Part shown: piece after piece, positions 61,532 to 64,000 of the stretch
Numbering within the stretch: the first letter of the stretch is position 1
How the letters are laid out: the number at the start of each line of letters is the position of its first letter
From: Yponomeuta sedellus
Taxonomy: Eukaryota; Arthropoda; Insecta; Lepidoptera; Yponomeutidae
Direction: 5' to 3'
NCBI GenBank assembly: GCA_934045075.1
Contig: OW203734.1
Location: forward strand, 6,950,516-7,014,515
Length of the DNA stretch: 64,000 bases
Notes under the pieces: generated by a model
What the model saw: only the letters and a program-made list of their open reading frames with translations
Told to the model about the DNA's origin: nothing
Database searches by the model: none
Made by a program: the position numbers and the translations under genes

Positions 61532-64000
61532 CTGTGTTTGGTTGGTTCTACTCTACAACTTCTCCGCTGGATGATTAAGATCGTAGCCTTTTCCGAATTC
61601 CGTCAAATACATACACATTTTGTAATAACGTTGTAAGGTTGATACGTTTGACTGCCTCAAAAAGCAAATAAAAACCATGTAAAATTTTTTTGCCACTGTA
61701 GTTCGTGGTGAAAAATATCCACTCAGTGGAAATTTACAGAATAGGGGTGCCGCCAATGATCGGATTTGGTACTTTGAACTTCGATATTTCGGTGCTGAGG
61801 TACTGTAGCACACTATAATGCACCCAAGCTCATACTCTTAGAACAGATACAGCACGGCCATCCCAAAGTTTAAGATGTTCCTATGTTGACCAACTTCAGC
61901 ACCACATAGGCATGTTACTCTAGGTATCTTATAGTTCAACTAAATATTCCGTGTATCCGGAGTATATTTCGTAATAAAAAGAATCCATGGAAAGCCGTAA
62001 TAAGCCAAAACATATCACACTATCGAATTCGGTACGTCACTATACTGATCTATAACTAATTAGACAACGCATGGATATAATATTTTATCTTATTGGTGGG
62101 GTTGTGCGCTTGATGCGACTCACAATTGCCTAGACATTAGTCAAATTGACAAATAATAAAAAAATGCTTTTTGTGTCCATCGCAAACTCATCCCGACTAC
62201 GAGCATTTTTGGTCAAGTTATGCGCCGAGCATTATAACCACTTATAAATTCTAAGATCGGACTTAATGGCGAGACTTGAGGGAGGAGAGGACTGGCACCG
62301 GCTGATTATGCTGAAGATGATAAATTCTAATGAATTTGGTATTATTGGTAAGCATCAATTGACTGCATTTATTCATTAAATCAGCCAAAGACTTTGGCTG
62401 ATTTAGCCTACTTTGGCCCAAAGTAGGCTTTCAGTTTCCGATACGCTCTAAAGTTTCAATAAGTCTAATGCTATTTCTTACAACTGAAAAGTTTCGTAAG
62501 TCGTTATTTCTCACCTATTGCGTTTAATCGTGACGCAATTTGAACATTAACATCACATAAAGGGGCTGAAGTGAGAATACAGGTAGGTATAAGCTGGACA
62601 GTGGCAAATTGGGAATGAGCTGTGCTACAGGACAACAGTATAGGGATATATAAAGTTTGCGTGTAACTTAGTCTTCAAGATAGGCTTTGAGGCTTCATCT
62701 TCTGGGTGTTGCTTACGAAGTATGCTTTGCACTGAATGGAAGAGCCTTACGAAAACGATCACGCAAATTGTTAGTTTATGTAAGTATTTACAACTCTATT
62801 AGATAAGATACCTAAAGACTTTGTTGTATAATAGGTATTGACCTTTAACTGAAGTTTTTAATTGAATTGGTCTTTTTAATTTATTTGCAAGGGCTAGGCT
62901 TTGTTTGTCCAGCTTCTGTACGGAAGGTAAGTATCGAAAGTAAATAGGTAACTGTTGTCGATTCGAAAATGTTTTAAAAGGATTCTTGTTGAACTGAACG
63001 ATTGTTTGATGAGTAAATGATAATTTTTGAGAATTGTACAAATTGTAAAACTAAGTAGGTACTTAGAAAATCATAATGGTACACATGTGTAGTTTAAATA
63101 ACTACCAAGGTATCTTCAAGAATATGTTACCAAAAGATTTGAACGAACAGCAGATAATGTCGCTATGTAACTTATGCTCATTTTATTAATTGTAATAATT
63201 ATTGTATGTAATAGCACTGCCATAGAGGTTTTTGTATGACACGAGATTTGTACTGTATTTCCGGGAGTTTTAGCATTTTTCTCGGCTTTTGTATAAACTA
63301 ATAAGTTAGAGTTCTGTACTTATGATGAGGAATCTTTTTTTGTATATACCATACATACTTACTAAGCGGTTTTATATTAATTAAGGTTTTCAACGCATTT
63401 TTGAATGATTTTTTTGTATGAAAAGAATAAAAATCGTCTTTCTTGTAGATCTACCAGTTGTCAGATTTAATATAGAAAAGAAAGAAAAACACATTTATTA
63501 CAGCAACAGTTATGTATGAGACACCACACATAAAAGTAATTCAAACAAAATAAATAAATATCACAGCAGTATGGGTACCGACTGTCTAGGTACGAATTTA
63601 ATTCACCTTTTCCGAACTAAGCTTTTGTTAACCTTCGTTCGTGAGTCTGGACTATTAATAATATGTAGTTCAGCTTATTTTGAAAATGTGTGGTTGCCGC
63701 TCTCTTAAGCCTAAAATTGTCTACCTACATTCCATTTCTTAGTAACTCTTATAGCTTTGATTTTGATGGACTCGCTTGATGGGACGACGTGTACGTAAAT
63801 GTTTATCAAAACGATAAACCCTTTTACTTATCTAATAAAATGATTACACTCAAGCCTAAGACGTTTTTTATTTCGATCACGTAATATAACATAACCTCAC
63901 GCGTGTATCCCAGAAGGGTAGGCAAAGTCCATGGACTGCCACTTGCCACGATCCTGACAGATCACTTTCGCTTCATCAACGTTCATTAGTCGTGGCATGC
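61532..64000. other. 3' intergenic region, no gene recognised
   Basis: AT-rich. Two adjacent small hairpins lie at 62378-62429. 63880-64000 contains CAGAAGGGTAGGCAAAGTCC, similar to LINE 3'-end text; a related GGAGGGTAGGCAGAGGCC is at 22640. No open frame resembles a known protein. Confidence 0.4.
62378..62429. repeat. Two adjacent perfect hairpins
   Basis: AAATCAGCCAAAG/CTTTGGCTGATTT with one central base, then AGCCTACTTTGG/CCAAAGTAGGCT with one central base, directly abutting. Confidence 0.9.

Noticed and set aside
1..64000. CRISPR arrays, operons or phage genes
   Set aside because: No regularly spaced repeats with unique spacers and no prokaryote-like gene packing; the DNA is a spliced eukaryotic region.

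Overview
The window is nuclear DNA from an insect, very probably a moth or butterfly (Lepidoptera). Evidence: two intron-containing genes with insect-type proteins, AT-rich introns, a short telomeric (TTAGG)n tract, and dense tRNA-derived and 5S-rRNA-like SINEs, mariner, MITE and non-LTR remnants of the kind I associate with lepidopteran genomes. I cannot name the species. No bacterial genes, CRISPR array or virus were seen.

Layout on the + strand. (1) 206-6026: six coding exons of MRG15/MORF4L1, an H3K36-methyl reader of the Tip60/NuA4 acetyltransferase; the exons join in phase to 342 aa. Introns 4 and 5 carry SINEs. (2) About 6.2-20 kb: repeat-rich intergenic DNA with tRNA-derived SINEs (two as head-to-head palindromes), a THAP-like transposon relic, a mariner copy that lost its third catalytic Asp, foldback elements and LINE 3' ends. 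(3) About 20.2-60.5 kb: the complete Tropomyosin-1 gene, the centrepiece. It has three alternative first coding exons (muscle 25542, a long Tm1-I/C-like exon 32042, cytoplasmic 35386), constant exons 2, 3, 6 and 8, alternatives 4a/4b, 5a/5b and 7a/7b/7c, and five alternative last exons (53.4, 55.4, 56.6, 57.2, 60.5 kb). All junctions keep phase, and the canonical muscle path gives exactly 284 aa. One last exon adds a Pro-Ala-Glu-Gly-rich tail of about 285 residues (flight-muscle heavy tropomyosin, 'troponin-H'); another adds a Cys-rich tail. (4) 60.5-64 kb: 3' flank with a dispersed repeat and no recognised gene.

Most notable non-genic items: a roughly 990-bp insertion at 59.4-60.4 kb in the last Tm1 intron, flanked by a 7-bp duplication, that looks like a readthrough copy of a telomere-targeted retrotransposon carrying (TTAGG)n and the tail of an upstream copy; a SINE family whose head aligns with 5S rRNA at identical box spacing; two 305-bp MITE copies with 3-bp target duplications, one inside a LINE; and many perfect short inverted repeats suggesting repeated template-switch or foldback events.

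All exon boundaries come from reading frame, splice dinucleotides and family knowledge; no transcript data were available.
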